DNA of 64,000 nucleotides, taken from assembly GCF_905220365.1 (NCBI RefSeq), contig NC_061141.1:2983501-3047500 (forward strand). Direction: 5' to 3'. Below, one piece after another: positions 1 through 13,100 of the stretch; the first letter of the stretch is position 1, and each line of letters starts with the position of its first letter. Below the pieces are notes generated by a model that saw only the letters and a program-made list of their open reading frames with translations, was not told where the DNA came from and did not search any database. The translations under genes and the position numbers were made by a program. The DNA comes from Vanessa cardui. Taxonomy: Eukaryota > Arthropoda > Insecta > Lepidoptera > Nymphalidae.

Positions 1-255
1 TATGTATTTACACAAACATATATGTGATTGATTAATGTTTGTTGTTTCGTCAATACATATTATTTAGTGTGATAGTGCATGGTGAGACTACCTGTGTATG
101 TAAATTGCCAAGATAATTTCGAAAAGTAATTTTAATGCCTTTTTGAAAATAAAATAAAATGGCCAAAAGCAAGACAACAATATTATATGTTAATATTGAG
201 TTTGTACGATAGTAACAACAGCCGGTTTTGTTTTTATTAGTTTCTACTAGCAATC

Positions 256-436
256 TGACGGTAAGTGGTCACTGCCTATAAAATTGTTACAGTAAGAAAA
301 TTCAACCATTTCTTACTAGAGCAATACACTGCCAACCCTGAAAACCAAGATGTTTTATCCCCTGTTATTACATGAACTCACTCACACTTTCAAACCGGAA
401 CACGACAATAATAACTATTACTGCTTGGTGCTAGCT
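256..436 (+). repeat. Repeat C fragment (about 280-bp interspersed family)
   Basis: A diverged partial copy of the family that I call C. Its recognisable blocks are TAAGTGGTCACTGCC, CCAACCCTGAAAACCAAGATGTT and TTTCAAACCGGAACACGACAA. Much better copies lie at 13,096 and 16,250. The class is unclear: it has no obvious terminal inverted repeat and no coding capacity. Confidence 0.6.
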
Positions 437-754
437 ATAAGACGAGCCGAAATATATAATTATATCATTATGCACAGAAAAAAAATGTAACCGAAACTTA
501 ACCATAGAGTATAAATAACTACAAAAAAAAACCAGTTTCTGATTACACAGATTAGTCATCAATCGCATATTAGATTATATTTCTTATAATGTTAGTAATC
601 CGTTACAGTTCTAAGAATACGTCAAATTTTCGTTTTATTTTGAAGAGATATTGAAATATGATCTCTATCAAAATATTATAACAAAGAGATTATATATCAT
701 GATCGCAGGAAACGAAATATGTACTTTAAATATCATATAAATACTTCAATATGA
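437..754. other. AT-rich stretch without recognised features
   Basis: Apart from short A runs, I see no open frame with coding character and no repeat that recurs in the window. Confidence 0.4.
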
Positions 755-871
755 ACAAACAACAACAACAACAACAGCCTGTAAATATCCACTGCTAGGC
801 TGAATGCCTCCTCTATCTTTGAGGAGAAGATTTGGAACATATTCCACCACGCAGTTCCAATGAGGGTTGGT
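755..871 (-). repeat. SINE-A, 3' part only
   Basis: It starts with (AAC)n followed by AACAGCCTGTAAAT, the reverse complement of the SINE-A 3' end and its (TTG)n tail, and then the GGAACATATTCCACCACGC block. The tRNA-like head is missing, as expected for a 5'-truncated retroposed copy. Confidence 0.75.
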
Positions 872-1735
872 AATATAAATCTTGAGTCAAAATATAAACT
901 GATAATTTCAAATGCATAATTTAAAATTATTATCTAATTGTCTAATTGAAAACTATTAATAATTCGAGAAAAAATACACTGAAAAAATACTAGACGGTTT
1001 TTTCAATCAATCAGTATAATAAAGAATCTCTACATATATAAATTCAATAATCCCATCAAAAGTTTTGCGCACAAGCGCACCTTAGCTTCTCATAGAGTTA
1101 CTGACTCTATGCAATCGAGTAACAGGACTAATTAGCTTTTGTTTGTTCGTTGCACTAATCACATTTTGTTACATATTCATAATATAAACAGTTGAACAAC
1201 GCTTCAGTATAAGTGAGTCTTTAGCGAAGGTATATTTAGTATAATTATTAAAAAACATACAATAGGAAAAATGTACTTAAACAATAATATTTACTCATTA
1301 AAAGTATAGCTTATATATTTGTTATAAAGATTAAAATCTATTTTCGTTAACAGGTGTACAATACACGTGTGTTTAAGCATCTACTCGATTACACGCCCTC
1401 TGTAGTTTGCTTATTAATACTCTAAAACGCGTTTGTTCATAATTTTAATGTTATGAAATCAAAAAGATTGTTCTTACAAATAAATAGAGTTAATACATTA
1501 CTCTTCACCGTTGTCGGATAATAATGTATTCAAAACTCTTATATATTACAATAAACGAACATAGAAACACAATGGCATGTCATAATATGAACTACATAAA
1601 TCATACCATTATAATTATGATAAGAAAAATATATACATAGAACAAATTATTCCAGCACATAAAAAGCATAGTATGAATGATTTACGTACTTTAATATAAT
1701 TATAATTGTTTTATTGAAGTCTCTGTATTTGTAAA
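872..1735. other. AT-rich stretch without recognised features
   Basis: I found no gene, clear repeat or hairpin. A slightly less AT-rich patch near 1,335-1,435 has no coding frame. Confidence 0.4.
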
Positions 1736-2111
1736 GGTCCGGTTATACGCTCGCTTTACGCTTATTTGCGCAAACCGGTTTGCGCGGGTAAGCGCTGTAT
1801 GAAACTGAAAGAAAATTCACACACTCATAGTTTGAATTTCATAACTCTTAATTTTAATAAAATAAGCTTAATAAATAAAATCTTATTTGTATTGCAGTCT
1901 TTACTCGTAACCGTCTCATGCAAACTAATACATTTTCCTATAGCTCGCCTAATATAATCATTTTTAATATAATAATTTACAGTAGACAATAGCGCCTTGA
2001 TTCATAACTATATACAACCATGACAAAGCTACAATAACATTAAATTGTAGGAAAAAAATTACATTAATATTCTTATTTAAAAAACACAAAGTCAGCACGT
2101 GTAACCGGACC
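1736..2111. mobile_element. MITE-like element with GGTCCGGTTA termini
   Basis: It starts GGTCCGGTTATAC and ends GTGTAACCGGACC, giving 13-bp terminal inverted repeats with one mismatch around about 376 bp of non-coding DNA. Close to the left end lies a perfect 18-bp palindrome, GCGCAAACCGGTTTGCGC, at 1,768-1,785. No convincing target-site duplication is visible, so the superfamily is open. This is the only copy seen in the window. Confidence 0.55.
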
Positions 2112-2359
2112 ATTACATAAGTTTTTTTTTTAATGGATTTAATTCTACCATATGTTTGATGGAAGGAAATCTGATAACTATAGTTGTTATAGATGAATCA
2201 TAGACAAGAGCTTTTAAATGTGATATTATTATCGATATAAAATATATTATCGAAATATTTCCATAGAAATTATTATTGTAATGTTAATAATTTATTTATA
2301 TACGGTATAAAGAGTATATAATGTTTTATCGATACATTTCGTTTTTTAGATTTTATAGA

Positions 2360-2605
2360 TGATAAAAAAGCGTGGAGTTAATACCTGTTGACTTCAAAGC
2401 AGGATATATTAATTTAAATAATTGTATTTAACTAACTTGACTTTGTATTTTTTAAATTTTGAAAAAGTGTAACTACTGAGTTTCTTGCCGGTTCTTCTCG
2501 GTAGAATCTCCTTTCGGAACCGGTGGTAGCTTCACTTTATTGTAAAATGACGATTCAAAAGTGCTTGTTAAAGCCTACTCGAATAAAGTTTATTTTGATT
2601 TATAA
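2360..2605 (+). repeat. LINE-like 3' tail, family D1
   Basis: It holds the ordered blocks AAAAAAGCGTGGAG, GTTGACTTCAAAGCAGGATA, GAGTTTCTTGCCGGTTCTTC, GAACCGGTGGTAGCTTCACT, AAGTGCTTGTTAAAGCCTAC and AATAAAGTTTATTTTGATTT. The same string recurs at 23,786 (+), 36,733 (-) and in several fragments. Copies end in an AATAAAGT..TTTGATTTGATTT tail, which suggests the 3' end of a non-LTR retrotransposon or a SINE that uses its tail. Confidence 0.65.
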
Positions 2606-3139
2606 TAATAATTCATATATCTTAAAACAAACATTATTTCTTTGAAGTAAGTCTTGTATCAGCTTTTCATGCTGTTTATTTCCTGTGTTATGATATTTTT
2701 TTAAAGATATATCGATATAAAAATTCAAATTATAATTAAAAACATCAGATAAAGGTTTACGAATCTATATATCTATATATTATATATCTATATTACGTAT
2801 ACGTTATCCAAACGTCTTAAGATATATATTTTACATAAACTATTATTATTGGAATTTAAATTTTTCTTAGCATTCGACATAATATCGACACAGTTATGTA
2901 AATATATTATATAACCCGTACCAATGCCGTGGATGCTGTATTCGTAATATGATAACACAATTGAGGTATTTTTTTATTTTGGTATATACTTTTACATACG
3001 GAGTATAATGTATTGCGCATATATTTTTAATATAAAAAATATATATTAATATATAGGTACCACATATGAATATAACCACATGACGGTTATTACTATTAGC
3101 GAGAGATTTTAAACATTTCTCATTTTTTTGTAATAATAG
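2606..3139. other. AT-rich stretch without recognised features
   Basis: Runs of TA-rich sequence, such as the ATCTATATATTATATATC neighbourhood near 2,770. No gene recognised. Confidence 0.4.
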
Positions 3140-3287
3140 CTATAATACCCCATTACAAGGAATTCGTTGCTCCTCCAATCCAGCTTAAAGCCACTACAAT
3201 AACAAATACCTAAGGGATCAAGATCGAACCTACGACTTTTTATATAGCTACATAATTAAACCACTGAACAATTAACATCACTTCTAT
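3140..3287 (-). repeat. Degenerate tRNA-headed SINE (third type)
   Basis: On the minus strand TTCAGTGGTTTAATTATGTA resembles a tRNA A box region, and GTCGTAGGTTCGATCTTG resembles a B box. A short unrelated body follows. It differs from SINE-A and SINE-B and is seen once. It could be a decayed tRNA pseudogene instead. Confidence 0.4.
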
Positions 3288-3763
3288 TTTACTTGATCTT
3301 ATTGGTATTCCAAATCATTTCTTCGTATTTAATATAATTTTTTAAGATGACACAAAATTCTTCAGAAATTGCTTGAATAAAATATCTTATTTTTTGCAAG
3401 ACTTTTGTTGATTCTTTTCACTACAGGCAGCTATTAACAGTAACTACAGTTACTGCTGTTCCTTTGTGTTTTGGCATAAAATCTTCCTCAAAAATGCGTC
3501 AAAATTAGTAAAAATAGTTATTCTGCTGTCTAGTTAGATAAGCAGACATACAAATACCCGAACAAAATTCTTGTAATATAGTATAGTATACATACATACG
3601 TTCATGCAAAGGTCGAATCGTAACTATGATTATTAAACGTAAACATTTATTAATAGATAATTGCATTCGCGCCATTGACATTTGTAACAGGAAATAATAT
3701 CTGACCCAAATCGAGTTCACGAATTGTTTACAATTAATAACATTTACTTTTATTTGTTACAGA

Positions 3764-3963
3764 TAATCTCTGAACTTCGCATCACAGATAAACTATTTAG
3801 AGGCAAACTCCTTGCTCCAACCTCAAAGCGATGACAGTACAGTGACGAATAGTGACAGTATCGTAACGTACGGTATCATAAAAAAAATTCAATAAAATTA
3901 TGTGTATAGTTTCCTTTAAAAGGTAGTGATTGAAAATTTATAAAGTTTTCCGTTGAATACAAA
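3764..3963 (+). promoter_or_regulatory. Candidate 5' leader of the GH27 gene
   Basis: A good splice acceptor, TTTGTTACAG, ends at 3,763, so the 5' UTR may begin with an upstream non-coding exon. An in-frame TGA at 3,931-3,933 precedes the ATG at 3,964, which fixes that ATG as the first in-frame start. No TATA box or initiator could be chosen with confidence. Confidence 0.3.
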
Positions 3964-4133
3964 ATGGCGTCGTGGAAATCGTGTATATGGACAGTTTTCG
4001 TTGTGGTGTGTCTGTTAGGGAAGATATCGGGGTTGGATAATGGGCTGGCTCTGACCCCACCGATGGGATGGCTGGCGTGGGAACGCTTCAGATGCAACAC
4101 TGACTGCAAGAATGACCCTGACAACTGTATAAG
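3964..4133 (+). CDS. GH27 exon 1: signal peptide and mature N-terminus
   Basis: It encodes MASWKSCIWTVFVVVCLLG and then the mature start with the family signature LTPPMGW and a Cys pair. It ends in phase 2 at ..TGTATAAG before GTAAGT. The split codon AG|T gives Ser, so the protein reads NCISD, as in the vertebrate enzymes. Confidence 0.95.
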
Positions 4134-7100
4134 GTAAGTTGGATATATTAACTCATTTCAATAATACTATTTTTTCTAGCATACATTGAGTTGTGTATGT
4201 TTACTTAGTATAAAACAAAGTCGCTTTTTCTGTCTATGTCCCTTGCTTAAAAGACTATTTTTTCTAGGATACATTGAGTTGTGCATCTTTACATAGTATA
4301 AAACAAAGTCGCTTTGTCTGTCCCTATGTCCCTTGTACGCTTAAATCTTTAAAACAACGCAACGGATTTTGATGCGGCTTCTTTTAATAGATAGAGTGGT
4401 TCGAGAGGAATATTTGTGCATATAATACATGAACGATATAGTAAAGAAACACTTATCATTTTAGAAATTTTCAATGTGATGTCGTAAATAAACAAATTCT
4501 GTAGTATATTTAGCATTAGTATTGCACCCGTGCGAAGCCGGGTCGCTAGTTATTCTTATTAATAATGAAATCATCAAACTAATAAATTATTTAGCATTCA
4601 CTAGAGAAAATTATAATCAATTTACTGATCGTACATGTAACAAATTATTCGTTTTCACTTATAACAAAAGCGATGACAGTTAGAAATGGTTACCGAGAAA
4701 TATGTATTTCATGCAATAATAGTACTTTGTGTCTTATTAATAGTATTGATACTTTAAGAGTTTATTTTAATTATTATCTGTTTTCATCTGTCATCAGAGT
4801 GTTATTGATAAAGATTTCACCTGATAAAGTTTGTAACGAAATACGGATTCCGTAAATTTTTGTTACCAGAATTTAACCAGTGGTTAGAACGCGTGCATCT
4901 TAACAGATGATTGCGAGTTCAAACCCAGGCAAGCACCGCTATGTATATGTGCTTAATTTGTGTTTATAATTCATTTCGAGCTCGGCCGTGAAGGAAAACA
5001 TCGTGAGGTAACCTGCATGTGTCTAATTTCATCGAAATTCTGCCACATGTGCATTCCACCAACCCGCATTGGAACAGCTGGTGGCATATGTTCCAAACCC
5101 TCTCCTTAATGAAAGAGGAGGCCTTATCTCAGCAGTGGGAAATTTACAGGCTGTTACTTTACTTTATGTTTAAACTAATAACAGTTGTAAATATGGCAGA
5201 TAGATAGAGCATGGCATTCTCTTTCTTTGAGTAGAAAAGTTTAGGAGATAATTGTCGTGGCTCCAATTTAATTGACATACAATAAAATGACGTACAGGTT
5301 TCCTCACGATGTTTTCCTTTACTGCTGAGCATGAATTTAATTATAAACATTCAAAAGCATATCGCGATCAATTAGTGGTTGAGGTTAAGAAAAGGGATAC
5401 TGTGCCATATTTCTAAGGGCCTTTACTAAAATATTCCAATGCTTAGTAAAGACTTTCTCCCACACAATTTGTCACACATATAATTTGATAAGCAGTATCG
5501 TATCGTATGGTTGAAATTTGTTTTAAACTTTATCGCTGCAAATACGTTTAACAATTAATTTAAGACCAGTGACGTAGCTGGGTGAGGAAAGGCCCCGGTG
5601 CATAGAAAAAAATCGGGCCCTCACCCCCTCTTTAACCCTTTAAAATTATAGATACCAAATAAGAAATTTTGTGCGCAGGGTCGTGATTTGTGACTAACTA
5701 CAGAAGTTTAAGGTTTAGTTTTGAGGGCCCCCTGAACTCCAGGGCCCTGGTTCACTGCACCTTTTGACCCCACGATAGCTGCGCCACTACATTTGACCTC
5801 TTCAAAATGACTATAATTTTAAGCTTCACTTAAGGCAGATAGGAAAATAAGATTTTATAAAGTGTTCCCATTTAAGGTCTCATGATGATATATTTTCCCA
5901 GTGATCGTCTGTTCCGTACGATGACAGACATCCTCGTCAACGAGGGCTATGCGGCTGCTGGCTACGAGTACATCAACGTGGACGACTGCTGGCCTGAAAG
6001 GGAACGTGACCCCAGAGGGCGCCTGGTGCCTGACAGGGAACGATTCCCCTATGGAATGAAGAGCTTGTCTGATTATGTGAGTACTTATTTCTTTATTTAA
6101 TGAATAAAGGGGATTGTGTTCATATTGTGGTTGCCAAATCTATATCAAGATCAAAATCAAATAATTTTATTCAATATAGAAGTATTACACTTTCTTATTG
6201 ATGGTCAATTGAAACAGTACCACCGGTTCGGAAAGAAAATACCCTGACCTGAGAAGAAACGGCGAAAGAAACTCAGCGGGTTTTTTTTGTCTCATATATC
6301 ATACTCGTATAAACAATTTAATATGAAATGAAATAGCCAGGAGGCGATCGTTTCATTCCCAAGGTGTGCTATCGATCATAAACTCATTAGTTGTATAATA
6401 ATCTTTTGCACACAAGTGTTTTAAAGTAATAATTCACAGAGCCGGATTTAGGGAAGGGTAACCCGGGCAACTGCATTGGGGCCTCCACATGAGTTGGGGC
6501 CACAATAATTTTCAGCGAGTTAACAAATACCGAGATATAGTCAAATTATAATAATGTTACTACTTAATTAAATAAATCATAGCTTACTGATTGAAATAAA
6601 AAAAAAGCTTATTAATCTAAAATATAATTATTAGGGTCTCCACGCTTTTGTTGGTCTAGGGCCTCCACTGATTTAAGGCCCCAGGGCCTCGAGAACTATA
6701 GATCCGACTCTGATAAATCATATGAAATAAAATAAAATTGTTTCAAATTATGACGAGCGTGTCATACAATCAACTTATCATATTGTTGTGTTGCGTGTGC
6801 GCAGTTATTGTCTCCGTATGGCATTTAACGATCATTATTACGAGTAAATCACTTAAAGAGATGCATTTCAATGACATAATAAACGTACGTTGATCTTAAT
6901 CATTCGCGACGATAAAATCTCCATAATTGTATTTTTTTTTCATTTATAAATTTGTACCTAGACTACAGTTTGCACTTGTAAGTTACTTTGCGTTTTTTTG
7001 TCTACAGAAGAGTGTATTCTCATTCTATTTTTAAATCGATGTAAAACAAACATTCGCCAATCACCGTATCGCCGGTGCGATGCTAAAGCATTGCTCGATA

Positions 7101-10100
7101 TACATTGCGTATTTATTTAGTAATCAGTTAATATTTCTAAATGTATTTCTTTTTAAGTTTTCAATTGTGGTTGGTTGGTTTCAATGGTTTTTGATCAATT
7201 AAATATATCGTCACTCGGTCTATTTCAAGTCTTCAAAATTCTCTGTTCCCAATTCAATGAGCCATGCGGTACACTTTTTACTATAAATGTTAAATCAAGG
7301 ACCCTTTAAGGTTCATATTTTTTGTTGTATCAGCATCTATTTCTCTGGTGGTATGGAACCCTTCGAGTCGAGATGGCCCAGTGGTTAGAACGCGTGCATC
7401 TTAACCGATGATTGCGGGTTCAAACCCAGGCAAGCACCGCTGAATCATGTGCTTAATTTGTCTTTATAATTCATCTCGTACTCGGCGGTGACGGAAAACA
7501 TCGTGAGGAAACCTGCATGTGACAAATTTCATCGAAATTCTGCCACATGTGTATTCCACCAAACCGCATTGGAACAGCGTGGTGGAATATGTTCCAAACC
7601 TTCTCCTCAAAGGGAGAGGAGGCCTTTAGCCCAGCAGTGGGAATTTACAGGCTGGTGTTGTTTGTTTGTTATGGAACCTTTACTACACGGGTCTAACCAA
7701 GACAAAACAGGCGGTTTTTGTCATATATGTATATAAAATATAAGATTATATAACCAAGATTACATACATTTTCACTTTCAACGTTCAATGTCAAAAGCAA
7801 ACAGTAAAACTTGTAACAACGATACAATTTCTTTTCTGCCATCCGTGAGAAGTGTTCGCAACAATAAGATTCTATGAATCGACACGACAACAATGATTAG
7901 GGTTAAAGACCGAATCATTCCATTCCGTTCAGTTCACTTGAATGAGTGATGTAACTCTAATATTGACAACAATGGAAAGAAATAGGTACTTTTTGTAGTG
8001 AATGAATTTGTAAAGTATTTTTGTTTGTGTTTGTATTTTTAGTTTAATTATGCAAGTTTTGCTCACGGTTTTTTTAGCGGAGAGGGGTAGTGTGATGGCT
8101 TTTGCAGTAGTTAGGGTTAACCTTGTATTCCAGGCATTATATATTATATTATATCTGGATCTGTTTTGCTATACTTGTGTGGTTGCATACCAATAACGCA
8201 TTCAATGTTACGAATTTATAATAAAAATAATAGTAAGATATATATATATATATATATATATATGTTACTAGCTGTGCCCGCGACTTCTTATGCGTTTGAA
8301 TTCAACAATAAAGATATTTTGGTAGCTTAACTTACTCCTTATGACATCAGATATCAGCTATTGAAAGTTCCATCAAAATCAGTTCAGCCATTCCAGAGAT
8401 TAGTCGGAACAGACAGACAGACAGCCAAAAATTGTAAAATATATTATTTGGTATATGTACCGTGTATACATACATATGCATTGAGTAAAATAGGGCTATT
8501 TTAATATTACAAATAGACACTCCAATTTTATTATATGTATAGATTAAAAAATAAATTATTTCTACATATAGACCTAAATGATACCTATTTTAATGATATG
8601 AGTATTAGTTTAAAAAATTTAAACGTATTTTATATTTAAAATATACATATATACGTAGCAAAATATAAACCAGTTTATCGAAGCTAATATATATAATATG
8701 TATATTAGCGATTAACGAAGTATGTTATTTTGTTTTATTATGTTTTTATTGCTCAAAAATAGACATATAATGTTATGTCTTCATAAAACGTAAATTTTAT
8801 TTGATTATCTTTTAAATTGATGATAATGAGGTAAATTTGTCATTATAAGACTATTATTGGCTACATCCTTGTAATATTATTTAGTTTATATTCTATTAGC
8901 TAGCCTATCGTAGCTTGGCACGTGTAGAATAAAGGTCTAAAGAAAACAAAACTGAGTAGCTTCACTTAAGATAGTTGTTAAATGATCAGAAGTGCTTGTA
9001 AAAGCCTACTTGAAAAGTAGATTTTGATTTTGCACCAGCTTATGTTTCATTGATCGTGATAGCTAGACACACTAGTGAGTCGAGATGGCCCAGTGGTTAG
9101 AACGCGTGCATCTTAACCGATAATTGCGGGTTCAAACCTAGGCGAGCACCGCTGTTTCATGTGCTTAATTTGTCTTTTTAGTTTTTTTATAATTTGTCTT
9201 CATCTCGTGCTCAGCGGTGAAGGAAAACATCGTGAGGAAACCTGCATGTGACAAATTTCATAGAAATTCTGCCACATGTATATTCCACCAACCCGCATTG
9301 GAACAGCGTGGTGGAATATGTTCCAAACCTTCTCCTTAAAGGGAGGCCTTTAGCCCAGCAGTGGGAATTTACAGGCTGTTGTTGAGACACACAAACTTAA
9401 TAAACAATGTATTTCCGTCGCCGTCATCATGACAAATACTAAAATCTTTTTTTGTATAGAGATTTTGACGTTTTTATACATGGTACGAAAGCCTTAGCCT
9501 GTTTTATTATGTATAACAGTGGTGTCTACTATAAGTACTCGTTTCTAATGCAACGTTATACAATTTTGAAAGCTGAGGAATCGCGGAGTCGATAAAGTTG
9601 ACTGAAAATGTTTCCGAGAGCAAATAATTTCATGTTAATATTTAATCGTACTCGGCTATATTATATTTGTCTAATCACTATATAATATAAAACAAAGTCG
9701 CTTTCTCTGTCCCTATGTATGCTTAAATCTTTAAAAGTACGTAATAGATTTTGATGCAGTTTCTTTTAATAGATAGAGTTTTTGTATATAATACACGGTA
9801 ATATAGTAAAGCAACACTGATAATTTAAGAAGTTTGTAAAGTGATGTCGTAAGTAAACAAATTCTGTAGTATATTTAGTATCAGTATTGCACCCGTGCGA
9901 AGCCGGGGCGGGTCGCTAGTTAGAAGATACAGATCTCGCTTTATATTCATTGCTGGGAAAGTAAATTTTTAAACTTCTACAGTTAACTTGGACTGATTGT
10001 GTTAATGATTTCGGTGAGTGTATATAAACGTTGTAAGTGAAAATTGTACAAGCTTAAAAACTTTTACTATTAATGACGCCTTTGTTACTTCACAATGGTA

Positions 10101-13100
10101 ACGTGGTACCAGCTCTAACATTGTGTAACGGAGAAATTGTGTATTACGTCACGACATTTTAAACTGGCAATTTATTATATTCTTTTTTTATTTAATAGTA
10201 ATTTAGGCGAACAAATGAGCTACCCAATAGCAATAGGCGCTGAAGACTTTTTTATTATTCCTTACATATCCAATACACCACCAGCATTGGTAACTAAGTT
10301 ATTACCTATATCCCTGTCTGTACACTGGCTCACCCATCATGCCGGAAGACAACAATACATACTATTCCTGATTATATAGTAGTTCAATCAGTGCATTCTC
10401 CACCCACGCGAAAATCAGAGTTTACTTAGAACACAAATTGTCACCCTTTATTTTACCCCTACGAGGGATGAATTAAAAAAATACCCTATGTTGTTCCTTG
10501 CGACTCAATTTCTACGCCAAATTTTATCTAAACCATCACAGCGCTTTGCTTTTCGCACGTGACATCGATGAAACAATCTATGCCCACTCGGCATAAAAAA
10601 CCACAATTAAAAAAAAAAGAATAATTTTATACAATACATGAGTTAAGTTAACGTTTCGATGTTTAAGTAAACATTAAACGGTTATCAGAAATAATTTGAA
10701 TTGCAATTTTTTTAATCAATATAAACATCTACAACTCGTGCGCATAATTGATCCTTATACTGTAATAACGGTATCGAATTACTTTTTTATTAATTTATTC
10801 TAGAAAACAAATGATAAATAATATTACGCAATGGCGTTACACAGCTATAGTACGACACAAACTTAGATGTAGCCTCGGCAAAATTCGTGAAACCGATCAC
10901 CTACGAATTAAGTACGCTATCCCAAATTAACAATATTTATTTCTTATGCGAATATAATCTTTACACAAACGTAATAACTTGTAATATCATATGAACTAAT
11001 GTATTCGTCAATTTGACAAGTCGGTTTACACGACTTGCTTTCTCACGAGAATCTATAGCGACGAATGGCGTCGAATGGCGCGATAGGGAGCTATTCCTAT
11101 TGCAAAATAAAAATAAAAAAATCGCGAATCGATACGGTGAGTTTCGTCTGCAAAACACGGGATCGAGTGTCGAGTGTACATAAAATAAATTCAACTAGTG
11201 ACAATGGTAGGGGTGAAAGTGACAATAGTAGCGGTGACCGGTGTTTACGTAGCAAGCGTACGAGAAAGGAGGTAGTTCGATACGGACACCTCTAACATTA
11301 TCAGCATCTACCCGCAAACTTCAGTCTCGTGAACAAGACATTCGTAGACAATGTCGAAATATCGAGCTCCACCGAACAAAAATAAAAAACATGGTAAATA
11401 TCCCGAAATTAATAACTTTAATATTCCTATTGGTTGCGTAAATCGGCAGTAATCGATTTTATTGAATTTGCCGACGCCACATCTAAGTTGTGGCGTAATA
11501 TACACGTGAATATACGACGGAGGGATAAATCACTCGCATCATGGTCAAAGGTCGAGAGTTCAAACGGTAGCAGGTTCTCCGATAAATTAGCCAATTACGA
11601 AAACGCAAACCCTATTTAGGTAAATATTAAACTTTATATTAATATATTATAAAGAATGTAACAAAAGTTTGAAAGATCAAATACAATGTAATATTTAAAT
11701 TAAACTTGCGACCTGGCGAAGAAAAACATCGTGAGTAAACCTGCATGTGTCTAATTTCGTAGAAATCCGACCACATGTGTATTCCACGAACCCCCATTGG
11801 AGCAGCGTGGTGAAATATCGTATAATCCATCCCCACAAAGGGAGAGGATACCCTTAGCCCAGCAGTAGGAAATTTACAGGCTGTTCAAACTAACAATCAG
11901 TACCGTATCCAAATACTTTCACGGCATCAGCGGTTGAATGTATATGAAGTACGGTTAAAATCTATTAACTTGAACAATTTGCGTTTGCGGTTTGAATGAT
12001 TTAGTGCATCAAAGCTGAATCTAACGGAAATAATTGCTTCCTAGAATTATCGTTAATATTAAAATTCTTTTCATACAATCTAAATACCTTATTGGGGAAA
12101 TCTATCGCCCTATTAACACATTTTCATTCACTTCGTTCGTGAATGAAAAATTATGTTTGTGATACTATGTCGTAAAGTAGTTACAGTCGTTTTTGGTAGC
12201 GTTGTAAGGGTTGGGCATACTAAATCAATGAAAATAAACTATATTCAAGTAGGCTATTACAAGCACTTTTGAATCGACATTTAACAACTATTTTAAGTGA
12301 AGCTACCACCGGTTCGGAAAGTAGATTCTACCGAGAAGAGCAAGAAGCTCAGTAGTAAAGAAGTAGCCGTGTCCTTCTTAGGATTTCAATCATGCTTCAT
12401 ATCAAATTTTATTGTTCAGTGGTTTGGTCGTGAAAGAGCAACAGACACAAACAGAGTTACTTTCATATAAGTATAGATAAATATATTTACCTTTTTTTTT
12501 CTTTAGGCGTCAATCACTTGAATGTATACCTATGTATGAAAATATGAGGTTTCGCCTGTAAATGTTTATTTTCAAATTTCAAATAAATTTATTATTAATA
12601 TAAATTACAAACATCAAAGAGGCCCTATACTTAGAACTAAGTAACTAGGTATCTTAGGGGCCAATATATAATATAGGTTGTTCATTTTATTTCATACCCA
12701 ACAAAGCGTTAGTTACTAACGCTATATAATGTGTACCGGTAGTTTTTATGTTATAAACTAACGGTTAGTTTATAACATAAAAAACTACCGGTACACATAA
12801 ATATTCGGTTTTTGTTGTTCGAAGCACAGAAGGAGAGATTTAGTCAGCTATAAGTTTTTAGTGTTTACAACGCGTTGTCAGTTTGAAAAGCTGTATAGTT
12901 ACCTTAGTATTGTGTATGGGCGAAAGTAAGAAAGTTAGGAAAATTAGCGTTTGATAACAGTTCGCATGTGAAATATCAAGAGAAATATAATATGTTTATT
13001 GTGAATTCTACGTAATAAAATTATTTAGTTTATTAAATATTGTATTTATTAATTTAATTATTAATAAGTAGTTGTGTTATTTATATTATAACATATAGGC

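Noticed and set aside
5882..6100. A separate small gene starting at 5,882
   Set aside because: It is GH27 exon 2 read through its acceptor and donor. Splice sites at 5,902 and 6,076 join it to exons 1 and 3.
7488..7736. A recurring open frame with CDKFHRNSATCVFHQ in several places (also near 15,000, 19,044, 47,172 and 50,303)
   Set aside because: It is the translation of the SINE-A body. It lacks a shared start and end, is broken in other copies and shows no sign of selection for protein. The recurrence follows from the repeat.
8238..8263. The (TA)n tract as a promoter TATA region
   Set aside because: A plain dinucleotide microsatellite beside a repeat, with no gene downstream.
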